A stretch of DNA of 64,000 nucleotides from Peptoniphilus catoniae (GCF_901447155.2 NZ_LR588413.1:62001-126000), one strand, 5' to 3'; positions 17,802 to 26,383 are shown, numbered from the stretch's first letter. Program-made: numbers and translations. The notes: a model not told the origin generated them from the letters alone.

Positions 17802-18027
17802 ATAGTCTAGAAAAAATGTAGTAACTAATAATATTACCTTGCACTTATTGTCCTTTATATTTTTATTAGTAAAAGCATATCTAATATACAAATAAATAGA
17901 TAATTTTAAAATTTAAGAAGATGCTTTAATATGTGTATTTTAAGCTTTTATATATAAACTTCTTTATATTCTCATATTAATATGTTATTATATACTCATA
18001 AAAATGTTTTCATATGGAGGTTATTGA

Positions 18028-19047
18028 ATGAGTAAAAGATTAAAAAATGCAATTATATTTGGTATATTTATTTTAATTTTATTCATCTCCACTTTAACTG
18101 GTAAATTCAGTGCCAATAACTTATGGAGTCAGTCCGAGGGAATAAGCTCTGAATTCGGAGGATTGCTTTTTAAAGATCCTGCCGATGTTTTGAATCTGAC
18201 AGTTCAAAGAAGTATAGACAAAAGTGACGGTGAAGATATTGTTAAATATGATGTTGAGTTTATTTATCAAGGTCAAGACTCAGATCTTAGAATATTAGGC
18301 ACTCCTGTTAGACAGGTGTTTTTCGGCAAAGGGTTAGTTCCAAGCCATAGCGTAGTTAATATAAAGGGTGACTATGATAAAATAAATGATAAGCTTTTCA
18401 ATGAAAAACTTTCTTTAAACGATTATTATAAAAAGACTGAGAACTATGAATTTACAGCTAAATCCCAAATAAGGCTTCCTCTTGAAAATAGGGAAGAAGC
18501 TTATTCATTTACTTTGTACTATAAGCCAAGGGATTTAATGTATAAGAGTGAAGATAAATTTGCTTCAATGTCTGTATTTATAACAAATGCAAGAGTTGAC
18601 AAATTTACAAATTCTCAAAAAATGGGAGAAAACGAAAATCCTACCTTTAGTGAATCAGGATTTTATGTAAATGCACAAGAAGTAAAAAATGACAGCAAAG
18701 TATCGAGAGTATCTTTGTTTAACAATGTTACGTATCTTGTTTTTGTAGTTTCAGTTATTCTTGTTGCAGGATTAATTTGGTTAGATAAAAAGTCTCTTTC
18801 AAAATTATTTATACCTTTGTTCATGCTTATAATTTTAACTTTTTATAAGTTCTTAGGCTTAGCGGCATCAACGCCTGTTATTCTCATAGTATTCCCTATT
18901 TTATCTTATATTGGAACATCTTTAGCTAGGCTTATGACAAAGGATACATTGAAACTTACAAAGAAGGAACTTAAACAAAATTTAGCTTACACTATAGCTT
19001 TCTTCGTATTTATGCTTGTAGTTATAATTATACCTAGAGCAATGTAA
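18028..19047 (+). CDS. Hypothetical membrane protein with large extracytoplasmic domain
   Basis: A 339-residue protein I do not recognise. It has an N-terminal membrane helix (about 10-26), a soluble mainly beta-type domain (about 30-235, with segments VKYDVEFIYQGQDSDLRILG and EAYSFTLYYKPRDLMY), then about four C-terminal helices (roughly 235-255, 265-280, 283-305 and 318-337). This resembles a receptor or assembly protein with its soluble part outside the cell. GGAGG precedes the ATG with good spacing and a terminator follows at 19073, so it is a single-gene unit. It sits directly after the decayed cassette but has ordinary base composition and an intact frame. Confidence 0.8.
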   Translation: MSKRLKNAIIFGIFILILFISTLTGKFSANNLWSQSEGISSEFGGLLFKDPADVLNLTVQRSIDKSDGEDIVKYDVEFIYQGQDSDLRILGTPVRQVFFGKGLVPSHSVVNIKGDYDKINDKLFNEKLSLNDYYKKTENYEFTAKSQIRLPLENREEAYSFTLYYKPRDLMYKSEDKFASMSVFITNARVDKFTNSQKMGENENPTFSESGFYVNAQEVKNDSKVSRVSLFNNVTYLVFVVSVILVAGLIWLDKKSLSKLFIPLFMLIILTFYKFLGLAASTPVILIVFPILSYIGTSLARLMTKDTLKLTKKELKQNLAYTIAFFVFMLVVIIIPRAM

Positions 19048-19072
19048 TTTTATAGAATAAAAATTAGAATAT

Positions 19073-19110
19073 ATCGGCATTAGAACTTATAGTTTTTATG
19101 CCGATTTTTA
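19073..19110 (+). terminator. Terminator after the hypothetical membrane protein
   Basis: ATCGGCAT (19073-19080) pairs perfectly with ATGCCGAT (19098-19105) across a 17-base loop and is followed by TTTTTA. Confidence 0.85.
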
Positions 19111-19163
19111 TTGACAAATTCACTTGTATACATAATTTGATATTTTATGATAATATATAAAAT

Positions 19164-20003
19164 ATGAATAAGAAAAACATATTAATTTCTTTTGATCTTG
19201 ACGGTACTCTTTTAAAAGATAATAAAGAGCTTGATAATAGGAATTTTGAATATTTAAAAAAATTAAAATCTAAAGGTTATAAGGTAATTATAAATACAGG
19301 TAGAAGTTATAGATCTGCAGCTAATTTTTTTAAGGGTAGACTTGGAGTTGATATTATTTTTAACAATGGGAATGCTTGCAGGAATGTTGATAATGATGAG
19401 CTTTTGTTTATAGAACCTATAAAAAATGATATTGCTGTTAAGTTTATAAGTAAGGTTAAAAGCAAAAAGATTCAACCTCTAGTTCATATTAATCTTTATG
19501 ATAGAGGTTATGATATAGCCACGATAAAAAGATATACCAATGAAAAAGCCGATAAATATATTAAAGCTTTTGGAGATCATGTTTTGTATTTAGAAGATTT
19601 TAGAAATCTTAATGCAGATATTATATCTATAGTTTTAATAGGTGAATATGAAGATTTATATCCATATAAACTTGAATTTGAGATGGATTATCCGGACTTT
19701 AATATTCATCTTATGAAGATTCACTCTAAACATAATTATATGCTTGAGATTTTACCTAAAACCAGTGATAAGTGGTATGGAATACAAAGATATATTAAGG
19801 CAAAAGGTATAAACGGTATTTATACAATTTCAATTGGAGATGATTCAAACGATTTTCTCATGCTAAAAAATTCGGACTTTGGCATTGCAATGATAAATGG
19901 AGAAAAAATAGCAAGGGATGGAGCAGACATTATTTCTAAATATAATAACAATGATTTAGGTGCCATTAAAGCTATTGATGAAATTTTAGAGGTTGGTGAG
20001 TGA
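19164..20003 (+). CDS. Cof-type HAD superfamily hydrolase
   Basis: A 279-residue HAD phosphatase with the nucleophile motif FDLDGTLL (D11, D13), a C2-type cap and the acidic motif IV in GDDSNDFLMLKNSDFGIAM. Cof-type enzymes dephosphorylate small phosphorylated metabolites such as sugar phosphates or FMN; the substrate here is unknown. There is no Shine-Dalgarno in the 50 bases before the ATG, and a GATAAT element ends about 10 bases upstream, so the mRNA may be leaderless. The stop is one base before the probable rbgA start. Confidence 0.88.
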   Translation: MNKKNILISFDLDGTLLKDNKELDNRNFEYLKKLKSKGYKVIINTGRSYRSAANFFKGRLGVDIIFNNGNACRNVDNDELLFIEPIKNDIAVKFISKVKSKKIQPLVHINLYDRGYDIATIKRYTNEKADKYIKAFGDHVLYLEDFRNLNADIISIVLIGEYEDLYPYKLEFEMDYPDFNIHLMKIHSKHNYMLEILPKTSDKWYGIQRYIKAKGINGIYTISIGDDSNDFLMLKNSDFGIAMINGEKIARDGADIISKYNNNDLGAIKAIDEILEVGE

Positions 20004-20004
20004 A

Positions 20005-20844
20005 TTGAATATAAATTGGTTTCCAGGACATATGAAAAAAACCATTGAAGATATAGAGAAAAAGTCGCTACTTACTGATTTTTATATTGAAATAATCGAT
20101 GCGAGAATACCTATTTCAAGTAGAAATCCTTTACTAAAAGAGGCTCTTAAAAACAAACCCGGCCTTTTAATTTTAAATAAGTCCGATTTAGCTGAGGACT
20201 CCCAAAATAAAAAATGGGAGAAAGAATTATCTCAAAATGGAAATTTTGCAATTTTATATAATTCAAATAGACCTAATGTAAATAAAATTATAGATGCTTC
20301 ATTTAAACTTATGGAGGATAAAATAAATAGTTTTAAGTTAAAAGGAGTTAACCTTACAACACTTAGAGCTATAATAGTTGGGATACCTAATTCAGGTAAG
20401 TCAACTTTTATTAATGGAATTTCAGGTAGAAAATCTGCTAAAACAGGAAATAAACCAGGAATCACCAAAACCAACCAGTGGATAAAAATAAATACTAAAC
20501 TCCATTTACTAGATACTCCAGGTATTTTATGGCAAAAGTTTGAAGAAAAAGAAACTGCTCTTAACTTAGCATATACAGGGGCTATTAAAGATGAAATATT
20601 AGATACTGAGACTCTTGCTCTTAGGCTTGTTGAAAAGCTTAACGAAATTAATCCGGACCTTATAAAAAATCGATATAAAATACAAACTGATGATTTGACT
20701 TCTATTGAGATTTTAGATGCAATAGCCCTAAAGAGAGGAGCTATTATTAAAAAAGGCATGATAGATTATAGTAAAGTTGCAAATATTATTTTAGATGAGT
20801 TTAGGAAAGGAATAATGGGTCCCGTAACTATTGAGAGGTTATAA
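20005..20844 (+). CDS. rbgA: Ribosome biogenesis GTPase YlqF/RbgA
   Basis: A 279-residue circularly permuted GTPase: start MNINWFPGHMKKT, G4 N58KSD61, G1 GIPNSGKS at 126-133, and G3 D170TPG173. RbgA acts late in 50S subunit assembly, helping incorporation of L16 and neighbours. Family members almost all begin M-N-x-x-WFPGHM, which points to TTG 20005 rather than the in-frame TTG at 19993 or GTG at 19996; GGTGAG precedes it. The downstream rnhB-yraN-yifB-dprA order is the conserved rbgA-rnhB-...-dprA neighbourhood of Bacillota. Confidence 0.94.
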   Translation: MNINWFPGHMKKTIEDIEKKSLLTDFYIEIIDARIPISSRNPLLKEALKNKPGLLILNKSDLAEDSQNKKWEKELSQNGNFAILYNSNRPNVNKIIDASFKLMEDKINSFKLKGVNLTTLRAIIVGIPNSGKSTFINGISGRKSAKTGNKPGITKTNQWIKINTKLHLLDTPGILWQKFEEKETALNLAYTGAIKDEILDTETLALRLVEKLNEINPDLIKNRYKIQTDDLTSIEILDAIALKRGAIIKKGMIDYSKVANIILDEFRKGIMGPVTIERL

Positions 20845-21455
20845 TGGAAAATTTCGAAGAGGAATATTCAAATAATGGTTATAAATATATAGCAGGTATA
20901 GATGAAGTAGGTAGAGGATCTTTATTTGGAGATGTTCTGGCCTGCTCTATTATTATGCCTTTGGAAAATAGAATAGAAGGAGTAACTGATTCCAAGAAAT
21001 TATCTAGAAAAAAGAGAGATTATTATTATGAATTGATTTTAAAAAATATGGTTGCCGTGGGCATTGGTAGAGTAAATGCAAATCTTATAGATAAAATAAA
21101 CATTAAAAACGCTACTCACCTAGCTATGATTAAATCTGTTAAAAATCTAAGAAATAAGTATGACAAGCAAATAAGACCTGATTTGCTTTTAATAGATGCT
21201 GAGCATATAGAAGCCGATATAGAGCAAGTCTCTATAATTAAGGGAGATGACAAGTGCTATACTATAGCATGTGCATCTATTGTAGCAAAAGTATATAGAG
21301 ATAAGCTATGTGAAATTTGGGCTAAATCATACCCTGAATATGGAATTGATAAACATATGGGATATGGCACAAAAAAACATAGAGAAATGATAAAACTTTA
21401 TGGTCCATCAGATATGCACAGAAAGACTTTTGTTAAGAATAGTGAGAACTGGTAA
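20844..21455 (+). CDS. rnhB: Ribonuclease HII
   Basis: A 203-residue RNase HII, which nicks 5' of ribonucleotides embedded in DNA. The catalytic acids D20 and E21 lie in GIDEVGRGSLFGDV, the third in LLIDAEHIE, and the DKHMGYGTKKH segment follows. The ATG overlaps the rbgA stop by one base, and the gene runs into yraN with another one-base overlap, so the block is translationally coupled. Confidence 0.96.
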   Translation: MENFEEEYSNNGYKYIAGIDEVGRGSLFGDVLACSIIMPLENRIEGVTDSKKLSRKKRDYYYELILKNMVAVGIGRVNANLIDKINIKNATHLAMIKSVKNLRNKYDKQIRPDLLLIDAEHIEADIEQVSIIKGDDKCYTIACASIVAKVYRDKLCEIWAKSYPEYGIDKHMGYGTKKHREMIKLYGPSDMHRKTFVKNSENW

Positions 21456-21808
21456 TGGATAATAAATATTTAGGTAAACTTGGAGAAGATGTTTCTGTAA
21501 AATATTTAGAAGATAAGGGCTATATAATACTTGATAGAAATTATAGAGCTCTAGGTAAAGAAATTGACATAATAGCTTTAGATAAGGACATATTAGTATT
21601 TATAGAAGTAAAAACTAGAAGCTCAAAAAAATTCGGATTTGCTTATGAAGCAGTAGATGAAAGAAAAATCTCAAATATAGTTAAAGCATCTCTAAATTAT
21701 ATAATTTCTCATAATCTATCAAGATTTCAAGTAAGATATGATGTAATAGAATATTATAATATTGATGGACGTTTAAACCATATAGAAAATGCTTTTTATG
21801 CCGTATAG
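21455..21808 (+). CDS. yraN: YraN/UPF0102 family endonuclease-like protein
   Basis: A 117-residue protein of the YraN (UPF0102) family with a restriction-endonuclease-like core: LGEDVSVKYLEDKGYIILDRN, GKEIDIIALD and FIEVKTRSSKKFG supply the D-ExK metal site. Function is not proven; it is regularly found beside rnhB and the comM-like gene, as here, which suggests a DNA processing role linked to repair or uptake. Confidence 0.92.
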   Translation: MDNKYLGKLGEDVSVKYLEDKGYIILDRNYRALGKEIDIIALDKDILVFIEVKTRSSKKFGFAYEAVDERKISNIVKASLNYIISHNLSRFQVRYDVIEYYNIDGRLNHIENAFYAV

Positions 21809-21819
21809 GAGGAGTATAT

Positions 21820-23337
21820 ATGTATTGTAGCTTAAAAACCTGCTCGCTTGAAGGACTGGAAGGGAATTTAATAGATGTTGAGGCGGATTTAAGCAATGGT
21901 CTACCGAAATTTATTATAGTAGGTTTGCCCGATACAGCTATTAAGGAATCTATAGAAAGAGTTAGGTCGGGAATCAAAAACAGCGGCTTTGAATTTCCTC
22001 TAAAGAGAATAACTATAAACTTGGCACCTGCAAATTTAAAGAAGGATGGATCTCAGCTGGACCTTGCTATTGCAATGGCAATTTTAGGAGCTAGCGAGGA
22101 AGTTCAAGACATAGACGAAGACTATATATTTTTAGGGGAACTGTCATTAGATGGGGGAATCAATCCAATTACAGGTGCTTTGGCTATGATTATTTCTCTT
22201 AGAGAACAGGGGTTTAGAAAATTTATAGTTCCTGAAAAGAACAAAATAGAATGTTCATTAATTAGAGATGTGGAAATATACCCTGCAGACTCATTAAGAG
22301 GGGTTGTTGAGCATGTAAATAAGGAAAAGCCCATAGAGAGATACATAGGACAAATTGAATATAAAGATGATAGTTATGATTTAGATTTTTCTGATATAAA
22401 AGGGCAAGCTTTTCTTAAAAGATCCTTGGAGGTATCAGCTGCAGGAAAGCACAATATTCTTTTAATAGGAGTCCCGGGAAGTGGCAAATCTATGGCAGCT
22501 AAAAGATATGCCACTATTTTACCAAAGTTAAGCTTTGAGGAATCTATAGAAGTTACAAAAATTTATTCTGTAGCAGGGCTCTTAAAAGAAAACAATTTGA
22601 TGATAAACCCTCCTTTTAGATCGCCACATCACACTGCATCATCTGTATCTTTAATAGGAGGAGGAAGAATTCCAAAGCCGGGTGAAATATCCTTGTCTCA
22701 CAACGGAGTTTTATTTTTAGATGAGTTATTGGAGTTTCCTAAATCAGTATTGGAAGTTTTAAGACAGCCACTTGAAGATAAAACTATAAACATTGCTAGA
22801 GCTAATGCGAGCATTTCATATCCTGCGAATTTTATCTTACTTGCTGCAACTAACCCCTGCCCCTGTGGATACTATGGAGATCCTCACCATGAGTGTACTT
22901 GTAGTGTTTCTCAAATAGAAAGATATATGTCAAGAGCGTCACAACCGCTGTTAGACAGAATAGACATACACGTAAAAATAGATGCTGTAGATTATAAACA
23001 TTTGGCAGCTGATGAAAAATCGGAGTCATCAAAAGATATAGCTAAAAGAGTTGCAGAAGCTAGAGAAATACAAAAAGACAGATATAAGAATTTAAACATT
23101 AATTACAATTCAGACCTAAGGGAAAATCAGGTTAACATATATTGCAGGTTAGATAAAGAATGTAAAAAAATCATGGAATTAGCATTTAACAAGTATAGAT
23201 TTTCTGCAAGAGCATATAATAAAATCCTTAAAGTATCAAGAACAATAGCAGATCTTAGCGGAAATAAAGAAATAGAGAAAGAAAATATACTTGAAGCGAT
23301 TAGGTACAGATCCCTTGACTTAAAGAGGTTAGTATGA
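21820..23337 (+). CDS. comM: YifB family Mg chelatase-like AAA ATPase (ComM-like)
   Basis: A 505-residue AAA+ protein: N-terminal ChlI-like domain (about 20-140), Mg-chelatase AAA core with Walker A G217VPGSGKS224, Walker B LFLDELLEF, a zinc-like cluster CPCGYYGDPHHECTC, and a C-terminal helical domain. ComM is a helicase that promotes branch migration of incoming DNA in transformation. AGGAGG lies before the ATG, and dprA follows with a four-base overlap, strengthening the competence link. The name comM is assigned by family. Confidence 0.93.
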   Translation: MYCSLKTCSLEGLEGNLIDVEADLSNGLPKFIIVGLPDTAIKESIERVRSGIKNSGFEFPLKRITINLAPANLKKDGSQLDLAIAMAILGASEEVQDIDEDYIFLGELSLDGGINPITGALAMIISLREQGFRKFIVPEKNKIECSLIRDVEIYPADSLRGVVEHVNKEKPIERYIGQIEYKDDSYDLDFSDIKGQAFLKRSLEVSAAGKHNILLIGVPGSGKSMAAKRYATILPKLSFEESIEVTKIYSVAGLLKENNLMINPPFRSPHHTASSVSLIGGGRIPKPGEISLSHNGVLFLDELLEFPKSVLEVLRQPLEDKTINIARANASISYPANFILLAATNPCPCGYYGDPHHECTCSVSQIERYMSRASQPLLDRIDIHVKIDAVDYKHLAADEKSESSKDIAKRVAEAREIQKDRYKNLNINYNSDLRENQVNIYCRLDKECKKIMELAFNKYRFSARAYNKILKVSRTIADLSGNKEIEKENILEAIRYRSLDLKRLV

Positions 23338-24416
23338 ATTATAATGAATTTTTATTAAACCTAAACTTTTTAAATTTTGAAAACATACAAATTGAAAGGC
23401 TTGAAAAGACTTTATTAAGCCTTGAGGTAAGTTATGAGGACTTTTTAGATAAATACGAAAGGTATGAAGATAAAATAAGTCCCGGAATAATCAAAATGTT
23501 AAAAAATTATAAATATAGTATAGCGGATAAAGCTTATGAATATTGTGAGAAAAAGGATATAAAAATATATTTTCAAGATGATCCTCTATATCCTAAGTAC
23601 CTTTTAAACATCGATGATTCACCTAAGCTTATTTATGTTAAAGGTGACATTGCAAAAACTTGGGATGTAGGGGTAGCAATAGTAGGAGCCAGAAAGCACT
23701 CGGATTATGGCAGAGTGGTTGTAGATTCCATAGTAGATTATTTAAGTGATTATAATGTTGCAATTATAAGTGGTATGGCCTATGGGATAGACGCTGTATC
23801 TCATATGAGAGCAATAAAAAATAACATAAAAACTATAGGGGTTTTGGGAAACGGAGTAGATGTTGTATATCCATTGAAAAATAAAGATATATATAATAAA
23901 ATTTTGGAGTATGGAGCTATAGTAAGCGAGTATCATCCAGGATCAAAAGCCATGCCTTATAGATTTCCCCTTAGAAATAGAATAATATCAGGACTTAGTG
24001 ATATTGTAATAGTTGCAGAAGCGAGAAAGAGAAGCGGATCTTTAATTACAGGTAGAATTGCCGCAGAACAAGGAAAAGAAGTTTTTGCGGTTCCAGGTAA
24101 CATAAATTCCATATATTCTGAAGGAACTAATAAATTAATTGCAGATGGGGCTTCTATACTAACTGAAATAAATGACCTTAGTATTTATCTTCCTTCAAAA
24201 AATAAAAGTACTTCCATCCTTGATGAGTCTAATTTGGGAAATGATGAATTAAAAATATTAAGGGAAATAGAGAATGGGACAGAGGATATTAATCTTATTT
24301 CCATAAATCTTAAGGAAGATATTGCAACAGTAAATTCTATACTTACAATACTTGAAATGAAAGATTTAGTTGAAATAAGCGGTCAAAAAGTAGCGCTTAA
24401 GGTTAAAATTTTATAA
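23334..24416 (+). CDS. dprA: DNA-processing protein DprA
   Basis: A 360-residue DprA (Smf): N-terminal helical region, the extended Rossmann core with VGARKHSDYGR, ISGMAYGIDAVSHMRA and GVLGNGVDVVYP, and a C-terminal winged-helix region (EDINLISINLKEDIATVNSILTILEMKDL). DprA binds incoming single-stranded DNA and loads RecA during transformation. It starts with ATGA overlapping the yifB stop. It is the last gene of the rbgA-rnhB-yraN-yifB-dprA block. Confidence 0.96.
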   Translation: MNYNEFLLNLNFLNFENIQIERLEKTLLSLEVSYEDFLDKYERYEDKISPGIIKMLKNYKYSIADKAYEYCEKKDIKIYFQDDPLYPKYLLNIDDSPKLIYVKGDIAKTWDVGVAIVGARKHSDYGRVVVDSIVDYLSDYNVAIISGMAYGIDAVSHMRAIKNNIKTIGVLGNGVDVVYPLKNKDIYNKILEYGAIVSEYHPGSKAMPYRFPLRNRIISGLSDIVIVAEARKRSGSLITGRIAAEQGKEVFAVPGNINSIYSEGTNKLIADGASILTEINDLSIYLPSKNKSTSILDESNLGNDELKILREIENGTEDINLISINLKEDIATVNSILTILEMKDLVEISGQKVALKVKIL

Positions 24417-24502
24417 GGCATATAATCTCATAAAGCAAAGTAAATTAAGCGTAAAAAAAAGATTTATATTTTGTTAAGTTTCACCATACATTTTAAAATT
24501 TA

Positions 24503-24511
24503 TGTTATAAT
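24503..24511 (+). promoter_or_regulatory. Extended -10 promoter of the small hypothetical gene
   Basis: TGTTATAAT is a TGn-extended perfect -10. Because it lies upstream of ATG 24528 but inside a longer in-frame reading, it supports 24528 as the true start. No good -35 is present at the right distance. Confidence 0.6.
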
Positions 24512-24527
24512 TTTCGCGGGAGGACTT

Positions 24528-24890
24528 ATGAAAAAGATTATTTTTGATTTACATCCGCTTGCAATGTTTTCACTGTCATGTGAAGCATATTCTCTTTATT
24601 ATAAGCGTAAATATAACAAAGAAATATTTGTATATACCAGAAAAAAAGATAAATACATACGCGTAGATAATGACCGTGATAAACAAAAACTTAGAAACAG
24701 AGTGATGACATTAATCGATTTAGGCGAAGTTATAGATGAGATACCATTTGATAGTGAAATAAGAGTTCAGCCCATTGACGAAAGTTATGAAGAAGACGAA
24801 ATATTACAAAATATAGTTGAGGAATTAGGGGATAGCGTCAATTGGAAAAACTCTAATCTTAAAATAATAGAAGTAGAAGATTGCAACTAA
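24528..24890 (+). CDS. Hypothetical 120-residue protein
   Basis: Not recognised. It is a soluble, mixed alpha/beta, acidic protein with a basic middle (YYKRKYNKEIFVYTRKKDKYIR) and an acidic C-terminal third (ESYEEDEILQNIVEELGDS). There is no signal peptide, membrane helix or metal motif. ATG 24528 follows GGGAGG at proper spacing and its own extended -10 promoter; an in-frame ATG at 24471 lies upstream of the promoter and is unlikely. It is followed by a strong bidirectional terminator, so it is a real, independently transcribed gene between dprA and the CNNM gene. Confidence 0.75.
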   Translation: MKKIIFDLHPLAMFSLSCEAYSLYYKRKYNKEIFVYTRKKDKYIRVDNDRDKQKLRNRVMTLIDLGEVIDEIPFDSEIRVQPIDESYEEDEILQNIVEELGDSVNWKNSNLKIIEVEDCN

Positions 24891-24920
24891 TTTCGATAAT
24901 TTGAATTAAACTGACTAATA

Positions 24921-24960
24921 AAAAACTGATACTTAAATTATAATTTAAGTATCAGTTTTT
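24921..24960. terminator. Perfect 40-bp palindromic bidirectional terminator
   Basis: Arms of 20 bases (24921-24940 and 24941-24960) are exact reverse complements with A5 and T5 ends, so it terminates both the plus-strand hypothetical gene and the minus-strand CNNM gene. It overlaps the last seven codons and the stop of the CNNM gene; the stop codon lies at the hairpin tip. Confidence 0.92.
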
Positions 24961-26182
24961 CAATTCTATTTCTTTTACTACTTGATATAGTAAAATTTAA
25001 GTTATCAATAAGCAATTTTTCGCCAGTTTTTGGGAATCTGTCAATTTTTTCTATAATGTAACCAGCTATTGAGTCGATTTCTTCAGAGAACAAGTTAGTA
25101 TTGAAAGCGTGATTAAAATCATCGAGATTCATTGAGCCATTAATAATATATTCATTTTTACCGATTTTTATAAAGTCTTCATCCTCATCTTCATCATACT
25201 CATCTGAAATTGAACCTACTATTTTTTCAACTAGGTCTTCCATTGTAACCATACCCTCAGTTCCACCAAATTCATCATTAACTATTGCAACAGAAGTTTT
25301 GTTACGCCTCATTTCGTTAAAAAGCTTTCCAATAGGTTTAAACTCGTAAGTGTAGAGAACAGGTTTTAAAATGTCGATTTTATCCTTCAGCAGCTCTCCC
25401 TTTTCAAAAGAAATTAAATCTTTAACATGAAGTATTCCAACTATATTATCAAGATCCTCTTCATAAACAGGCATCCTTGAAAATGCTTCAGATTTTACAA
25501 CATCAACTATCTCTTCATAAGAAGAATCTATATCTAAGGTTACCATGTCAGTTCTTGCTGTCATTGCATCCTTTGCCATTAACTCTTTAAAATCCATAAC
25601 ATTTTCAATAAACATAGACTCTTCTTCATTAATAATTCCTTCCTCAATTCCTAGAGAAACAGCATCTATAAGTTCATACCTTGTCATTAAAGGTTCCTTA
25701 TAATTTTTACTTCCACCTACTACTCTTATTAATCCTTTAGAAATAAATTTTAAAAATTTTACAAAAGGAGAAAAAATACTGGTTAAAAAACTCAAAGCTT
25801 TAGCTCTTTTAAAAATTATTTTTTTATATTTTTGTTTTCCAATAGATTTAGGAACAATTTCCCCTAGGACGATTATTATAAAAGGAGCTAAAAAGCCTGC
25901 AATAACAAGCCCCTTAAAGCTATGTTTTGAAAACAAGATTAGACCTATAAGGATTGATACTAAAGAATTGGCAAAATAATCAAAAACTAAAACTGTTGAG
26001 AATAATTTATCACTCTTACTTAGATCCTTTACTATTTTATAAATTTGCTCGGACTTTTCTTTATATCCTTCTATTTCAAATTGAGTAATAGATAAAAAAG
26101 CACTTTCAATCATAGTAAACTCAAAGGAAAGAATAATTGAAATCACCAGTAGAACTATAACTATCGAAAAATAAGAATCCAT
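24938..26182 (-). CDS. CNNM/CorC (HlyC-type) hemolysin family membrane protein
   Basis: A 414-residue protein: CNNM (DUF21) membrane domain with about four helices in the first ~180 residues, then two CBS domains (TARTDMVTLDIDSSYEEIVD... and FKPIGKLFNEMRRNKTSVAIV, DEFGGTEGMVTMEDLVEKIVG) and a C-terminal CorC_HlyC domain (GYIIEKIDRFPKTGEKL). Such proteins are implicated in magnesium or cobalt efflux rather than haemolysis. ATG 26182 fits GAGGTG with good spacing; an in-frame TTG at 26194 overlaps that site. Divergent from the suf operon. Confidence 0.9.
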   Translation of the reverse strand: MDSYFSIVIVLLVISIILSFEFTMIESAFLSITQFEIEGYKEKSEQIYKIVKDLSKSDKLFSTVLVFDYFANSLVSILIGLILFSKHSFKGLVIAGFLAPFIIIVLGEIVPKSIGKQKYKKIIFKRAKALSFLTSIFSPFVKFLKFISKGLIRVVGGSKNYKEPLMTRYELIDAVSLGIEEGIINEEESMFIENVMDFKELMAKDAMTARTDMVTLDIDSSYEEIVDVVKSEAFSRMPVYEEDLDNIVGILHVKDLISFEKGELLKDKIDILKPVLYTYEFKPIGKLFNEMRRNKTSVAIVNDEFGGTEGMVTMEDLVEKIVGSISDEYDEDEDEDFIKIGKNEYIINGSMNLDDFNHAFNTNLFSEEIDSIAGYIIEKIDRFPKTGEKLLIDNLNFTISSSKRNRIEKLILKL

Positions 26183-26301
26183 AATACACCTCAACTTTAT
26201 TAATAGATATAATAATATATTTTTAAAAAATTAACAATAAAAGATAAGCATTATATTCTTAAGTTAATATTTTAGTAAATAAATTTATATTAATTTAATC
26301 A

Positions 26302-26330
26302 TTTATATATTTTAAGCTTTGTGATATAAT
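26302..26330 (+). promoter_or_regulatory. Promoter of the suf operon
   Basis: A TGA-extended perfect -10, TATAAT at 26325-26330, with a weak TTTATA -35 17 bp upstream. The expected start near 26337 leaves a leader of about 47 bases to the sufC ATG. Confidence 0.65.
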
Positions 26331-26341
26331 CTAAAAGAATT

Positions 26342-26366
26342 AAATCCGAGCAAATTTGTATGATTT
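26342..26366 (+). promoter_or_regulatory. Candidate Rrf2-type operator upstream of sufC
   Basis: A nearly symmetric element: AAATC, CGAG, the palindrome CAAATTTG, TAT, GATTT. It sits at about +5 to +29 from the predicted start, a position suited to repression. The operon encodes an Rrf2 regulator with three cysteines, the obvious candidate to bind it. No experiment or alignment supports this yet. Confidence 0.4.
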
Positions 26367-26383
26367 GACAAAAGGAGTGTAAA

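Larger units (their letters stand above)
16886..18027 (+). other. 1.1-kb region of decayed coding fragments
   Basis: No intact gene is present. The plus strand holds at least four short in-phase fragments in shifting frames (17134-17351, 17358-17480, 17485-17643, 17667-17801), one genuine-looking terminator, and AT-rich sequence elsewhere. The fragments read like proteins (balanced composition, no low complexity) but lack starts and are interrupted by stops and frameshifts. The region looks like the remains of a toxin-immunity style cassette between potD and the membrane protein gene. From 16886 to about 17130 and from about 17805 to 18000 I see nothing recognisable. Confidence 0.7.

Noticed and set aside
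20232-20759. 175-codon open frame on the minus strand inside rbgA
   Set aside because: It is antisense to a well-conserved GTPase, shows no start context or family features, and arises from codon bias in the real gene.
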